Positions 23,648-35,999 of a DNA stretch of 60,000 nucleotides are shown here, piece after piece. The notes beneath the pieces were generated by a model that saw only the letters and a program-made list of their open reading frames with translations, was not told where the DNA came from and searched no databases. Where the stretch lies: contig CM060731.1 in assembly GCA_030704615.1 (NCBI GenBank), forward strand, positions 65,764,756 to 65,824,755, written 5' to 3'. The DNA is from Takakia lepidozioides. Taxonomy: Eukaryota > Streptophyta > Takakiopsida > Takakiales > Takakiaceae. The position numbers were made by a program, and so were the translations under genes. Within the stretch, counting starts at the first letter, position 1. Each line of letters starts with the position of its first letter.

Positions 23648-25539
23648 TCAGTGGAAAGGCCCTAAAACTGCATTTACTGCCAACAGAAAAAGGATAAAGA
23701 CAACAAGTAAAAGGGCATACCGACGCCAAGCGTCTCCTTGCACTGCTTTAACAGCCGTAACACGTGCACTACAATCACCAGAAACACTCAAAAGCGCCCG
23801 ACCATCTGGGGAGAACTCCATGGCCGTCACAAAGACCATGTGCGCTCGTTTTAACCTCTGCTGTATTGATAATGTAGCTGAGTCAATGATGGAAATGTCT
23901 CCCTCGCTACTTCCAATAGCAAGCAACCTGCACAATCAATATCCTTTGTCAAGACTTCACTTGCTTAGTGGTGTATCTATAAATAGGGCCCCAGTGTGGT
24001 GGACGGAGCTGGCAGAAATTGGAAGACATTCATAAGATGTAACCCACAACTGCCAATAAATTTGCAGAGAGGGAAGTGGATGCAGTGGCAAGGACTCAAT
24101 TCTGCCTCCTTACTGCAGTGAATACATAGTGATACTTGGAGATCATAGTGACCTTCCACAAAATCTAAGGGCCTGGACAAACAGCAAAACACTCCCCCTA
24201 ACCCAGGTCTGACATAATCTTGGTATCAGGAAGGTCGTTCTTTTGAAAAGACCCAGGGCTCAGTCAGGTAAGAGCCAATGTACAAGGTTGCATCTCATTT
24301 GACAGTTACAATGGAGCCCATAGCATCACATGAACACAAAATCTGTGGTTGACCCAGCTTCCTGCAGAGTCTGTGTCAATTCCTACAAAAACAATTCGTT
24401 CATTTGAGGTCGGTTGTGATGCAATTACCTGCCATCTCGAGAACTGGCAAAGGCAGAAATAGGGTCTTCTTGCAACTTCCGTGACCTCACCCTCTGCCAT
24501 GAAGAAGTATTGAATGTTGAAACGAATCCTTTCCCTTCCTTTCTAGAGGTCACAAACAGAAGAGGCTTGGTGCCATCTCGAGAGAATCTCGCGAATCCAT
24601 AGCCTTCCCCTTTTGTTGCTTGAAGAGAAGCCACCGCAGTGCCTTTAGAAAGATCCCATATTCGGCACCCACTATCATCAGATGATGAGACAAGAAACGC
24701 AGCATCCAAACTGAAGTCTACACCTTTGATTGACTTGTGAGCTCCAGCTTGGTCAAGAATCACCTGCAGATATTGCCAGTATCGATAAGATACGCTTCCA
24801 ATTTAGAACACAGCTAAAGGACATCAACTTAGGGTTTCAAACTTAGGGTTTAAGCAAATACCCGGGTGCTGTCTCAGAGAAGGAGACAGATTGACAGACT
24901 GAAGCCACATCGCTATGCGAGAGCTCACATCCCCACACGAAAATGTTGCAGTAGAATTGGGCACTATCACACCTTCAACCGTCATAAATCTGTTACGAAC
25001 TACTGTGGCTTTCAAGGGTATGTCACTGCAAATTTTACCTTGAAGCTCGGCCACTCAACCACGCGCAAATGGCCGTCCTCAGCCCCAGTCGCTAACCGAG
25101 TCCCATCGGCGCTAAATGCCAAGGAATTCTGCTCTCCTACGGATTGCAGAAGCTGGATTTCTCTCTCTTCAGATGCGATTCTGACTTCCCCTCCCTCCAC
25201 CCTCTTCACGGCAAAAAGGCGACAGTCCTCTTCAAATGAACAAAGCACACCCCCTCCACCGGGATGTACAGCCATTCTCAAGGGGAGATCATTGTCTGTA
25301 GAGAAAGTATGAAGTGCATCCGAGAGCACGGTCGTGCTGAAATTATACTGCGCCAGCAACAAGCAATTCGGTATACCATTGCGGCCGGTCCCGCCCCCTC
25401 CAGCCAAAATCACGAGCCCTTCTTCCTCCGTCCCTTCATTACTCCCCTCCTCCTCCCTCACCTCCGGCAGATGCTCCACCCACGCCCCTGAGAACAGCGG
25501 CATCGGGTACTTCTTGGAGCATTGCAAATACCGATTCAT
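23648..25539 (-). CDS. SEC12/PHF1-like WD40 membrane protein
   Basis: Three minus-strand exons, 25539-25039, 24763-24429 and 23927-23648, join in phase (SFK|VILDQAG and DG-AG|G-LLAIG) for 371 residues, close to the family's usual length. Members are ER-membrane WD40 proteins: SEC12 is the exchange factor for the SAR1 GTPase that starts COPII budding, and the plant paralogue PHF1 helps phosphate transporters leave the ER. Visible features are a glycine-rich loop VILAGGGGTGRNGIPN near residue 45, propeller repeats (LAFSADGTRLATGAEDGHLRV; KSIKGVDFSLDAAFLVSSSD; TAMEFSPDGRALLSVSGDC) and one C-terminal hydrophobic anchor (about residues 349-368) before a two- or three-residue lumenal tail. This is the SEC12 topology: cytosolic propeller, single anchor. 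Whether it is a true SEC12 or the PHF1 type cannot be settled by eye. No premature stops. Confidence 0.92.
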
Positions 25540-25559
25540 GCTTGCACTCCTCCCCTCTC

Positions 25560-26700
25560 AAATCTGTAACCCACCTCAACCCAGCGCACCACACCAAAAA
25601 CGAAACAAAACCCAACTCCCAGGCACTGTGTATCCTGCAACTGCCAAATCTAAAAGTATGGCCAACACCCTGTGCACACACCCCGACACAACAATTTCTA
25701 CATGAACTTATGAAGTCGAAGCTCCACTTTTTGAGAGAGAACCGCAAAAGGAGTCTCCTAATTTAGACAGACCTTCGGATGTGTCATCGGCACTAATCAC
25801 GGCAAAGAAGATTATGAAAATAGAGATCAGTGGGAAGGCACAAAGCAGTGAAAAGGAAATAGGGTTTCGATTTCGAGAAAAAGAATGGCTTCTCATCATT
25901 TTTGGTTTGTGTGGCAGCTGCTGGCATTCATGCCTGTGCAGTGATCAAACACCTAAGTGTAGCATTTCTGTGTTTCAGAAGAGACAATCTGTTCTGCAAT
26001 GTCAACAGTCTGTCTGATCATTTTTGGGTGAATTTGAGTGAAGTATAGGGTAGTACAAGTTATGGCTTGACAAGTTAATGAACTGTGCATAACTTTTTGT
26101 GCTTTGAACTTTTGAGGTCATGTAATACCTTAATAGAACGGGGTTTGTATAGGACAGATTTCTTTAGTTGAAAGTTTAATGAATTTTTGCGTGTTTAGAA
26201 GTACAATTTGTGGTGCATGCATCATGCAAGGCATCTTGGGCATGGAAGAACAGCCTGCCATATTACAGATTCAAGACATGGACACACAAAAGTTTCTTGG
26301 AGCTTGTTTTAGAAGATAACGGTACCATTGGAAAGCTCTTCATCCGCCCCATCTTTTTGTAGTTAGAGCAATTTCCAATAGACCTCATCTACTTGCAATA
26401 ATTTGAGTTTTTCACAAGTTACCATAATAGGTACACTTACTAAATTGCAATTTTGGTACCTTGTTGTAACCACTCTAAAAAATAAAGATTGTAGTCATGC
26501 CAAAACATTGACCTTTCTACCCTTGGGATTTAAACAACTATGGCTTCATAAGGAGACACCTATTGTCAACAGTAGTCAGAAGGTGAAGTGGCTCTTAGTT
26601 AGGCCGGTTTTAGCTCGAGTCTTCTTCTTTCTCTCTTTTAGAAAGAACAATTTGTGTCATCAACAGCGCGGATGTCTGCCTATGATGAAGGTCGTTGAAT
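25560..26700. other. Intergenic, with remnants of a dispersed repeat
   Basis: No coding region. Around 26321-26350 lies GGTACCATTGGAAAGCTCTT, a motif that also occurs near 13507 (GGTACCGTTGGAAAGCCCTC). Around 26578-26625 a stretch matches 49892-49940 (AAGTGGCTCTTAGTTAGGCC versus AAGTGGTTCTTAGTTATGCC). Both look like pieces of old interspersed elements. Confidence 0.4.
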
Positions 26701-26719
26701 ACTCAGACTGATGTGGTGT

Positions 26720-27200
26720 GAAATTTTGTTTGGTGTCACTCCTTGCTATATCATCTGGTCATAGATCTCGAAAGCCTCACTATCGTTCTCATGCTGAGTA
26801 TGTACTGCAATCATCGCATTCCATGAGACCACATTTCGTTCAACCATATTTTTGACCACTTGATGTGGTTCCTTACAATCCTATACTTGGCATACATAAC
26901 AGCAGGGGTAGTTTCTAGAATGATATTTTGCGTACTGTCAGCTTTCAGTGATGTCATGGACCTCTTTGCCATTTTTCCATGACTCCTAGGCCAAATGTGA
27001 CCTTATCAGACATCACTCCTCCTTGCAACATTTGCTCATAATTCCCAAAAGCCTCTCTACCACACCCATAATCAGCCTTTGTGGTCAACACTTCCAATCA
27101 CTTCTATCATTTCTAAGAAATCAGTTGGACTCCGTGAAAGCTGAGACTTATCATGGCATTCCAAGAGACTAAATTTCATTTAGCCACTGATCAAGGGCTA
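26720..27200 (-). pseudogene. Degenerate PPR gene fragment
   Basis: On the minus strand two blocks resemble PLS-type pentatricopeptide repeats, RNA-binding modules of organelle proteins. One reads NMVERNVVSWNAMIAVHTQH, then SEAFEIYDQM, followed by a stop. The other reads NLVSWNAMISLS and EAFGNYEQMLQGGVM in different frames. A MYAK core lies between them. The fragment has stops and frameshifts and lacks start and end, so it is debris and not a working gene. Confidence 0.75.
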
Positions 27201-27437
27201 GGTTATTAGTTTGAATGTTATGGTATGGTACTTATTCATGGTTTTGTGGGACACAAGCATCAAGTCTGCAAAATACCTGGGCATCAAAGCAAAATAAAAG
27301 AAGATAAGCGGGTGGGAGCCAGTTAAAGATCTTGAGCCTAGGGTTTAGGGCTTAGCACTGCTCTTAGCCATCACGACTGGTGAACGAGGTTCAAACGTAA
27401 TCCATCTCCCTCACCACCACAGCTAGTGCAGCTTGAC

Positions 27438-27611
27438 TTATGATCGAGTTCCTGGGCCAATGCAAGGATCATACAAGTAGTCATCATACTGGTTCCATGT
27501 CCACCGAGAACCATCCCCTCCACTAGGCCTTGGGCGGTTCGCTACAGGACCACCGGAGTAGCCGATGTAGGAATGACTCACAATGTACAATTCCCTCAAA
27601 CTTTGGCGCAT
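27438..27611 (-). CDS. Short ORF, 57 codons, unidentified
   Basis: A minus-strand ATG at 27611 opens a frame of 57 residues ending at a TAA (27438-27440). It is rich in Gly, Pro, Arg and Tyr (SHSYIGYSGGPVANRPRPSG, then WTWNQYDDYLYDPCIGPG). Composition is not obviously random, but no homologue is recognised and splice context is absent. It could be an exon of a lost gene or transposon debris next to the PPR fragment. Confidence 0.2.
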   Translation of the reverse strand: MRQSLRELYIVSHSYIGYSGGPVANRPRPSGGDGSRWTWNQYDDYLYDPCIGPGTRS

Positions 27612-27619
27612 GGAGACTT

Positions 27620-29880
27620 GCTTATCTTACCGTATATCCTTGCAGCCAAACATGTATCATGTCTGCCCAATTACGAGTCCTTGGTCACACACGTAGAGAG
27701 AGCTATTAGGGAAATCCTTATTTAGAGATAGATGGGATCCCCCTCCATGAATCTTAACACCGCCCTCTCTACACTGCCAAAAGTACCCGGAATTCAAGAA
27801 GTGGAAAGGGCTACAGAATTTGACAATTTCACCTGTGTCTCAGTAGCAGCAGCACAATGCTGGAAGTACAACTATTGGAGATTGCCGATGTAAAAGTCAT
27901 CCACCAATTCAAACACTTTGGTTCCATGCTGTGGCCTGACCCCATGCCCTTCTCACATTTATTAGACCCTGCCTCATAACCTTGCCTTTCTGACATGTTT
28001 GAGCCTTCTTTCATATCTTCTAAATGAGGGTTACTAGCCATCTAACATAGGCCTATTCTTTCACATGGCTTCTTCTACTTCTCTAGCAGCAGTTACATCA
28101 TGTGGAAGGGTTCCTATAAATTATCGTATAAATTCTGCATTGGCGGATGATTACAGAAGCAGGCCCTACACCCCCACATGTCTATTTAGAGGATTCCACT
28201 GTGCTTTGTTTAGGTCTCAGGCTACATGGCTGTCTGCAGCTGTCAAGCCTACATACTCACAGGCACATTGAACATAAATATTGGAGGAAATCCAATTCCA
28301 CAGAGAGCAGATGGCAGAGGTACCCAAAAAAGCCCTTGGTTGAGTCTCCGCCAGCATGCACAAGAATGGCATCGCCACCAGGATGCTCCTCGACATACGA
28401 TGTCACATTGTACACCTGTCACCCACCGCATCACCTTCTGTTCGCTTTAATCATTTTCAACTCTTGCTTGCCTTCCTCTCTCTTGGACAGTCAATTGAAC
28501 ACCACTAACCTTGACCCTTCCCCCCTGCCGCCCTTATCTGCTGCATCGAAGAAAGCATGTATGGCTCTATTCTATCAATTGCAGTTTTGTCACATGGAAG
28601 CACCCATGCTGTTTCCCTATTATGGCATCAAATCACAGGTGTTCTCTGTTATATGTCTAAAACTTAAGACAAATTGTCAACAAGTATATACTGATGGCTG
28701 AAGTTGAACAAAAAGTTGACGTGTTACAATCTTCTCTCAATGTGGCACATTTTTGCATGATACAGTTTAGCATACGTGCTGGCATTGTGTTTGTACTAGA
28801 AACTACGGGTCCAGCCCGCTGGTAGAGCCCTCTAGCTGGAAATAGATGCAACAAAGCTGGTTGTTTGAAGGGTATGTAACCATTCACACTCCTAAGAGAA
28901 AGGGCAGGATTGCATGAAATCCCTCTCTGTCAGAGACTGAGATTAGACTCAAGTTCCAATGATACAGCTGCAAGGGCTTTATGACTTAAATTGTTATTCT
29001 TTCTATCGATTTTGTATACCTGACATGCAAATACTCTCCACTCAATCAGGGTCCGTTCCAGAGTTGGTAGTCGCTTCTGAAAAATGGGCAGACATTACAG
29101 ATCCTGTAGCTACTGGAAACCTAAACACTCTAAGCTTACCACCATATAAAGAAGTCTATTAAACCGGGACAAGAGATGACGTCCTCTCCTTGCAGAATTT
29201 CTGAGAACACTCCCAATGACGTACATTAAAGGGCCGAATCCTCACGACGTAGGGACTTCCTCAGGATCCCACTTAGAAATTGACTCATGGGGTCTGAAAT
29301 TTCTCAGCCGGAAATTGCAACAGACCACGACTCCCTTACAAGGGGAGCAACCTATTCATTTTGGGGCTACATGTATAATACTCGAAAACACCATGAGACA
29401 AACCTTGCTTTTCACAATAATCCAACAATCGTTTCTGGTGCGGTGCTCTGCTACTTCAGCTTCTGTAAAGGTCCGCACAGTCTGTTCCAACCAACCAACC
29501 CTCCGTCAGTTCCCTCCCTCTTTCATGAACCCACAGTCTAGCGCACACCTTTAGAACAAGACAGATGAAATGTACCCAATGCTTTGGCATTACACGCACG
29601 GTGTAGCTTTCGTCTCCTAAACAAACTCCTTCCCAGTGGAGCGAAAATCTTAGGGTCCTGCCATATCGCTCCCCGAGCCAAACGACGACACGGTTGAAAG
29701 ATTGTGCAAGACTCAAGATGCATAATACTAAGAGACTGACATGGTTACTAGAAAACAGTTTGCACGGTCACATGAAAGTACGAGAGAGAGAGGAGCAGTC
29801 AAAGAGGAGAAAGGGGGACTGCCGGTGGAAAGAGAGTAGGATGAGGAAATCTGATGGGATAAAAATGCAGGGGGAGGCGG
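27620..29880. other. No gene recognised
   Basis: Several short frames (for example minus strand 28041-27829, beginning MASNPHLEDMKEGSNMSE) have plausible composition but no family match and no consistent junctions. No RNA gene or repeat identified. Confidence 0.3.
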
Positions 29881-29884
29881 GCGA

Positions 29885-30028
29885 TTACTCAAAGAGCACC
29901 TTCACAGTGGCATGTCCAGTGGACGACTTGCTGGAGCCTGTACGAGTGAACGCAGGAAGCAGGAAGGACACAGAAATCATGGCCGCCAGCACCAGTGTCA
30001 TCAAAATGGTAAGAAAAACGGCCACCAT
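29885..30028 (-). CDS. Short ORF encoding a single-pass membrane peptide, unidentified
   Basis: A minus-strand ATG at 30028 gives 47 residues to a TAA at 29885-29887. Residues 2-30 are strongly hydrophobic (VAVFLTILMTLVLAAMISV) and the tail is polar (TGSSKSSTGHATVKV). The frame is closed by a TGA 33 nt upstream, so either this is the start or the segment is an exon. A minus-strand frame at 30450-30154 upstream is charged and coiled-coil-like and could belong to the same gene, but no junction was established. Confidence 0.25.
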   Translation of the reverse strand: MVAVFLTILMTLVLAAMISVSFLLPAFTRTGSSKSSTGHATVKVLFE

Positions 30029-30459
30029 AGCCACTAATCTCAGGGAGATCTTCCCTCCTCATATAGATCTGGGACAGGCTCACACTCTCGCTCCTAATCT
30101 TCAGCAAGGGTCCCACGAAACAGATTTGCATCTGTAGACGTTTATACATCACTTCATCCACGGATTTCAATTAGGACACAACAGCATCTACAGTAATATC
30201 TAACTGTCAGATTTTGGATTGACGGTATAGCCAGTTCTTCCCATACAATGGTCTTACGATGACCCCTTCTAGAACTCTTCTGCACTACATGCGCTAGGCT
30301 TGCTCTGGAATTCTTCAGCACCTCCCTCAGTCTCACGTGCTCCATTGATTTTAAAGAATTGCAGTGCCTCTTCTGCTCACCACGCAATTTTTCCATCTCC
30401 GCCTGATGCTCCTGCTCATCATGCAATTTTTTCAGCGGATACACGTTCACCTGATGTCC

Positions 30460-31930
30460 AGGCTCGTCTATGTTCTTCTCACCTTTAAGACAAGTACAGC
30501 ATTGATTCTATGCTTGTCAAGGTTGTGCTGCTTTTAAAGATATTGAAGAATGTTTGGTTGCATGTGTGGGTGATTATGGAGGACAGGGAGCATCTGGTTG
30601 TTCGTTTATCATGATCTGACTTGGGATCGGGACAAGCGGAGTTGGGATATAGGTGGAGCAGCTGATAGGCTCACAGGGATTCTATTGAGTTATTGCAAAG
30701 AGGTCATGGATCTGTGGAGGCAGAGGTTGCACGTGTGCATTAAGTTCTTACTCCATTTCTATTATCTTCCGCCAGAACCCAGGTATGTTGGTTAGTCTCC
30801 AGCTTGCACAGGGCGCAACGGGGACATTGAAACTGAAGAACACTTTCTTCTTCTGTTGCCCTCTATACTACGAGATCCTGGGAGATTTCCACTGTCTATT
30901 CCGCGGAACCCAATCTCTCTGAAGTCTTCCACTACGAGGATCAGAAACGCTTCGCAGCTTACCTGCATGAGGGCTTCACCCTTAGACAATCCCTCGAGCA
31001 ATAGTTTCATTTTTGGCTCTGGTTTTGTTTCTCTCTCATATTTTCTTCCATTTGGTCCCATAAGCTCTATGAGCTTGCCGCGGACGTTATAAAGTACGAT
31101 TTCGTTTCGTTTCTGTTGTGCATTCTCCCTACCTTGGGTTGGGGACATAGTTGATGTGAGCTGGGCAGCTTCCAGGTCAAGACACTGTTATGATCGTTTT
31201 CCTGCCAGTGTGAGGAGACCTGCCCATGATGAGAAACGCAAGGCCACGTTAGCTACGACAACTGCTGCACTTGAAAGACCTTCTAAGGTGTTCCTTTCTG
31301 TTAGCAGAGAAAAAGCTTTTGACATAGATCTGATCACAAATGCAGTCCATCTTCTCCTGCGGCCGTAGCTGTATTGAAGATGGAGTCTCTTAGCCCCATG
31401 GAGCGAGCTGTAAGATATCCCTTTCGTCATTCTCACGTTTTCGTTTGATGCTAGGTGTTGTATCGTGTGTCTGTTCCTTGAGGAGGTATGGCCATGCACT
31501 TATTGTGCCCAACATTTTGTGCAGGCTGAGCGAGACCGTATGGTTCTTGACATCAAAATGAAGCTGCCATGGGGGTGTTTTGAGGTATCAGTCGTAGAAC
31601 CAAAGTGTATTCGCATTGCAGAAGCACATACTGGTGTTGGTAGTCACTGGGTAAAGTTGTATTTTTGCACTTTGCACCAGGGCTTGTGGCGAAGGCTTCT
31701 CCTGCTGGTTGTTAGTTGTTACGGATGATCCTCTTTCTTCTTCCGAATTCGGCTCATTAGTCGGCGAGAATAACCATTTCAATTGGACCCTGTGTGGTTA
31801 TCTGATATCAAACCTTGTGAAGATATGGATTGCCACCGTGACAGAGGGCAGGAAGCCCTCTTTGGCAGGTCAAACTTGGCTTAGAAATCCCTCTTGTAAT
31901 CTAGACCGAAAGGTAGAGGTCAGAGTCGTT
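30460..31930. other. No gene recognised; may include the 5' end of the DPP6-like pseudogene
   Basis: The DPP6-like protein should begin several hundred bases upstream of the first recognisable block at 31.95 kb. Nothing here matches its N-terminus well enough to call. No other feature seen. Confidence 0.3.
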
Positions 31931-31940
31931 TAAGCTTGTT

Positions 31941-33232
31941 ATGATACCATTTGGTGGCATTTTGTCTGGTCATAAAAGGCAGAGACCCTATGCAGGTGAG
32001 TGGGTGATGGTGGCTTCTAGCCAAGGGAGGGGCTGGGCTGGAGAGATACATGACTTAGACACGGATCTCTATGTGTTCAGCGCTGTCAATGGCTCCAATA
32101 GGCGCTTGGTTGTGAGGAATGGAGGTTGGCCTTTCCTGGGCAGACAATGCCACAGTCTTCTTTCACCGGCAAGCTGGTGGTGGAGCATCTACAAAGTCAG
32201 TTTGTCAGACACTGCAACTACAGAAGGTTTGCAGTGATTGCTTCCGTTGCTCTTTAATGATACGCCAAACTAGGGATCAAAAACCTAAAATTAGTCTAAC
32301 GAAGTGGCACTTAGAAACTTAATGCACCTGACTGACTTGGAATGCTCTTGGACTCCTTTTGCCCAAATGCATATCCGATGGTCCAGTTGCTATGTTTGAG
32401 GTGATATGAAAGTTGAGCGGATCACACCACCAGGCATGCATGCATTCACACCAGCAGCTTCTCAGATGGGGAAGTGGATTTCTGTGGCTACTCGACGCCC
32501 TGGATCTTCGTATCGGCATGTTGAGTTTTTGACTTGCAAACGAAGCAGTTTGCCAAATTGACAGAATGGATCAATCCGGATGTGCACCATTATAATCCCT
32601 TTGTCTCTTCAGATTCTGGCAAAATTGGGTACCACAGATACAGAGGAGACTCATCAGAAGTCTTCTCTCCTCCCTCCATCATTCCCCATGTTGAGCAGGT
32701 GAAGTCACCACTCCCACAGCTGTCCCTTCTTCGCGTGTTGGGCTCTTTTCCATCATTCTCACCCGATGGGTTGTTGATTGCCTATATACCAAACATGAGC
32801 ACTGATAGTGGTGTCTATGTGATGAAGTTGGATGGTTCAAGTAAACAGAAAATCTTTTCGGGGCTCGTTTTTGGAACTGCATGGGATCCATAAAGGAAGG
32901 GTGTGGTGTATACGGCACATGGCCCAAAATTTGCTTCAGAGCACAGCACTGTGCATATAGTGACCATTTATAATGCAGATGTGGCCGATGTGGACACTGA
33001 TGATGCGAGCTCCTCATGGGAAACACTAACGAAGGAGGCAAACAATGTGTTTCCCTCACCCTCGCCTGATGGCAGGTATTTAGTCTTCCGCTCAGGTCAT
33101 TCTGGGCACAAAAATCTCTACATTATGGATGCTTTCACTGGAGAAGAGGAATATCTTCGGAGGCTGACAGAAGGGCCTTGGACAGATACGATGCCAAATT
33201 GATCACCTGATAACCAAGGGATCGCTTTTCTT
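31941..33232 (+). pseudogene. DPP6 N-terminal-like/TolB-like beta-propeller pseudogene
   Basis: Plus-strand blocks match the plant DPP6 N-terminal-domain-like family, secreted or cell-wall-associated beta-propeller proteins of unknown role. In order: GEWVMVASSQGRGWAGEI and DLDTDLYVF (about 31995-32080), RNGGWP, then ADNATVFFHRQ in another frame, WWSIYKV back in the first frame, VERITPPGMHAFTPAA (about 32412), INPDVHHYNPFV and GKIGYHRYRGD (about 32570-32645), FPSFSPDGLLIAYIP, then NNVFPSPSPDGRYLVFRSG, HKNLYIMDAFTGEE and LTEGPWTDTM. Disruptions: opposing one-base shifts near 32130 and 32180, a one-base loss in a T-run near 32528, TAA at 32891-32893, and TGA at 33200-33202 where the family has Trp. 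The C-terminal propeller blades were not found. A pseudogene is the simplest reading. Confidence 0.85.
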
Positions 33233-33630
33233 CTGACGCAGACAATCCAGGTATGCCTTTCTTGAGTTTGCTTTCTGATCTGAGAGGGTTACAAGGGAAG
33301 GGAGCAACAGACATATTTTGTGGCTTTCATTGTAGCTAAGCGTTTAGGACCTGAGGTTTATGGTCTCACTCTGCAAGGACCCCTGTAAGGACGTTTCGCT
33401 GCATGCAAAAGATAACATTTGTAAAAGACAATGCAGGTTTGAAGGGGAGTATTTCCTTGGATGTTCGGTGTAGACAGGGTGGAAATCAATGGCAGACAGA
33501 TATGTCAACAGGAGGAAGTCCTCTCTAATGTATTTCTGGTTTGATTTTTCCTCTGTTGAAGTGAACAAACATATGAATAGAGCAGGCATCAGCAGTTATA
33601 GTGTAGGGATGCTTGACCCATCATCAGAAA

Positions 33631-33940
33631 AGATTCAGACTCGGAAGATGGATATTTTCTTGGAAGTCAAACTTCCAAGAAGACCAGCTTGGCTCAGTGA
33701 CGCTTCATTAATGAGTCACCACACACGACTCATCCTCAAGGTGGTCATGATGCCACACAGAAATGGTGTCCTGTTTGTGCATCAAGTGGTTTACATTGCA
33801 TTTGTGGGATGCTGATTTGGCCTCCCGCGGAGTCCAGCTCTTCATCTTATGCGAATCAGACTATGCACATTGGCTGTCAACGGACAATGGATTCCTGCTC
33901 TCGGCTTGCAAGAAGATGTCCATCTTCCGAGTCTGAATCT
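33631..33940. repeat. Inverted repeat, 31-bp arms, 248-bp spacer, with inner hairpin
   Basis: The left arm 33631-33661 (beginning AGATTCAGACTCGGAAGATG) and the right arm 33910-33940 (ending CATCTTCCGAGTCTGAATCT) are reverse complements at 29 of 31 positions. Just inside the left arm is a perfect 11-bp hairpin with a 3-nt loop (33657-33681, TTCTTGGAAGT, CAA, ACTTCCAAGAA). No transposon terminus or target duplication was recognised. It could be a small foldback element or a hairpin RNA source. Confidence 0.7.
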
Positions 33941-33949
33941 ATCAGCTTT

Positions 33950-35990
33950 TCCTTTCCTTTACTGCGCGGATCTTCAGATAGGAGTGCAGCCTTGCCGTTT
34001 GTCCATCAATAATCAATTAGGCAGCCAGTCTGAGGCAGCGGCCATGACTCAGCAAAATGTTCTCAGATGTCTAACAAATGCACTCTGCCCATACCAAGAT
34101 ATGCGGTTGCACTGAATGCCTATGTCATCATTGGAGTAGCAAAAGAAAGGAAGCTGCAGCAGGCACTCCATTGACTTAGCTAGTGGATTGTTCAATCTAC
34201 TACATCAATAATAGCTGAGGCATATGTGATTCCTGCAGTCTTAAGGTACACCTTTTCATCTGCAGATCAAATTGAGGGGTTTATTGTCTCTCATGCGGCA
34301 AGTCAATGAGGGATACTGGGGATTGTTACCAGAACTAGCCATAGTACTACCCTTACAGCAGCAAATGCAGCAGCAGGATCCCAGCAGTAGTGATGAAAAC
34401 CACTGTTCTCAGTTCGCCTCTTTCTCTCTTTCTCTTGATGCATTGTCTCCTTAGATTCTACTTGTCGCATTGAAGGTTGATGCCTTTCTTTTAATGCCGA
34501 TTTTACTGTCCTTCCACTGTCCCTCTTTGCCTGCCATGGCGTTACAAAGTGCGTTTCTTCCTAATTTTTGGGTGTGGAATGGGGGGAAGACCATACATCA
34601 AAAACCTCATCAAACAACCTCGGCAAACCAAGAATTGTCACCTTCCTGAAAAGGCAACTTTCAGAGGAGGGCAGGAGGATGAGATTGCAGCACAGGGTAT
34701 CCAAAGACAACCTGTGAAGGCCAACCCAGCCAGCAACTACAAGTACAAGTTTCTTCCTCCGCAAAGAACAGCTAAGGCCAGCAAGGGAGAGTTCAAATGC
34801 ATCCCACCAGGACTTTAGGACAATGCATGAAACACCTTTCTTGTCCCTGCATGTTTTGAATCCTAGCAAGGAAGACCTCGTATTTGTCCTCCTCTGCTTT
34901 GTGAGAGCGTGCTGCATGACGAGATTGAATCAGTTGAGGAAACCATTTCAATGGAACTCTATAAATTTCTTTCTTGATGTCAAAGCAGACCTGGCCTACT
35001 GTGGACATGATTCTTATACTAAGTATTTATGGTGTCTCTTGCTCCCCTTCCAGTTAATGCGTTTCTATTCTTTTCAAGCTTGTTAGAACACCTCAAAGCA
35101 ACAGACACAGTGCCCATTGGCCTGACAGGTTTAAGTTGCAAAGAAGCAAGACGAGAAAGATGAGGACGTGGATGAAAGGTGGCCCTCCTGGATGACAATC
35201 AATTCCGGCGTCATCTCTGCGCCTCGTACCCGATCCTGACCGTTGGACAACGTCATATCCGTCCTCTCCAACGTCGGGTCTGTGGTAATACCTACCTACC
35301 TCATGTCAGCAGCAGTTGGATGGATGAGAGGGTGAGTGGATGATAAATCGTACACATCCTCTACAAAGAGACTCTGGTCCTCTTAGCAAGCAAGGCTCTA
35401 GTGTTACCATACAAGCAATCGCTGTAGAGGAGCAGCATATACCCTGCAACGGAAAACGAGTTTCACGTCTCGGAACTGAGATCTGAAAACACGTCATACT
35501 GACGTGATGTGGACGTCGGAATTTTGCAGCCCTAACTCTGCCTTATCTCCACATCACAGGTGGCGAATTATGATTGGCCAATATAATAACGTAACAATCT
35601 CCTACAGTAAATAACTGGCAAGGGAATTTGCGGCGCCCTCCATTATTACTGTTCTGAATATACGCCGAATTTACCCACAGTATCCCTCCGACAGTATCCC
35701 TCTGACGGATTGAATAAATTAGATGTATAATGTTTTCTGGGGAATGATCTGGATGATATCACGTAGATGAAGCCATCAGCATGGATGCTATTCGTCCATT
35801 TATTTGTGGATATGTTATATGGTATATATTTTCTGGATGTCAATTCTCAGAGGATGAATACTTTGGATGAATGAAGCTCTCACTTATAACGACAAAAGCC
35901 AAGCAGGCCAAGCGGGGGGTTAGTGAGAGAGAAGAGTATCGGACGGAAGTGAAGTCTAAGTATCGCAGAAGAGAGAGAGAGAGAGAGTGA
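33950..35990. other. No gene recognised; 3' part is promoter and leader of the small peptide gene
   Basis: No coding region recognised. A TATA-like TTATAA lies at about 35884, about 115 nt upstream of the peptide ATG, and a (GA)n run at 35969-35987 falls in the likely 5' UTR. A second AT-rich tract (TATATGGTATATATTTT) lies near 35815-35832. Confidence 0.4.
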
Positions 35991-35999
35991 TCAGCGGCC

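Noticed and set aside
33710-33815. Possible zinc-binding frame (KWCPVCASSGLHCICG)
   Set aside because: One short frame without splice signals or family match; not enough to call.
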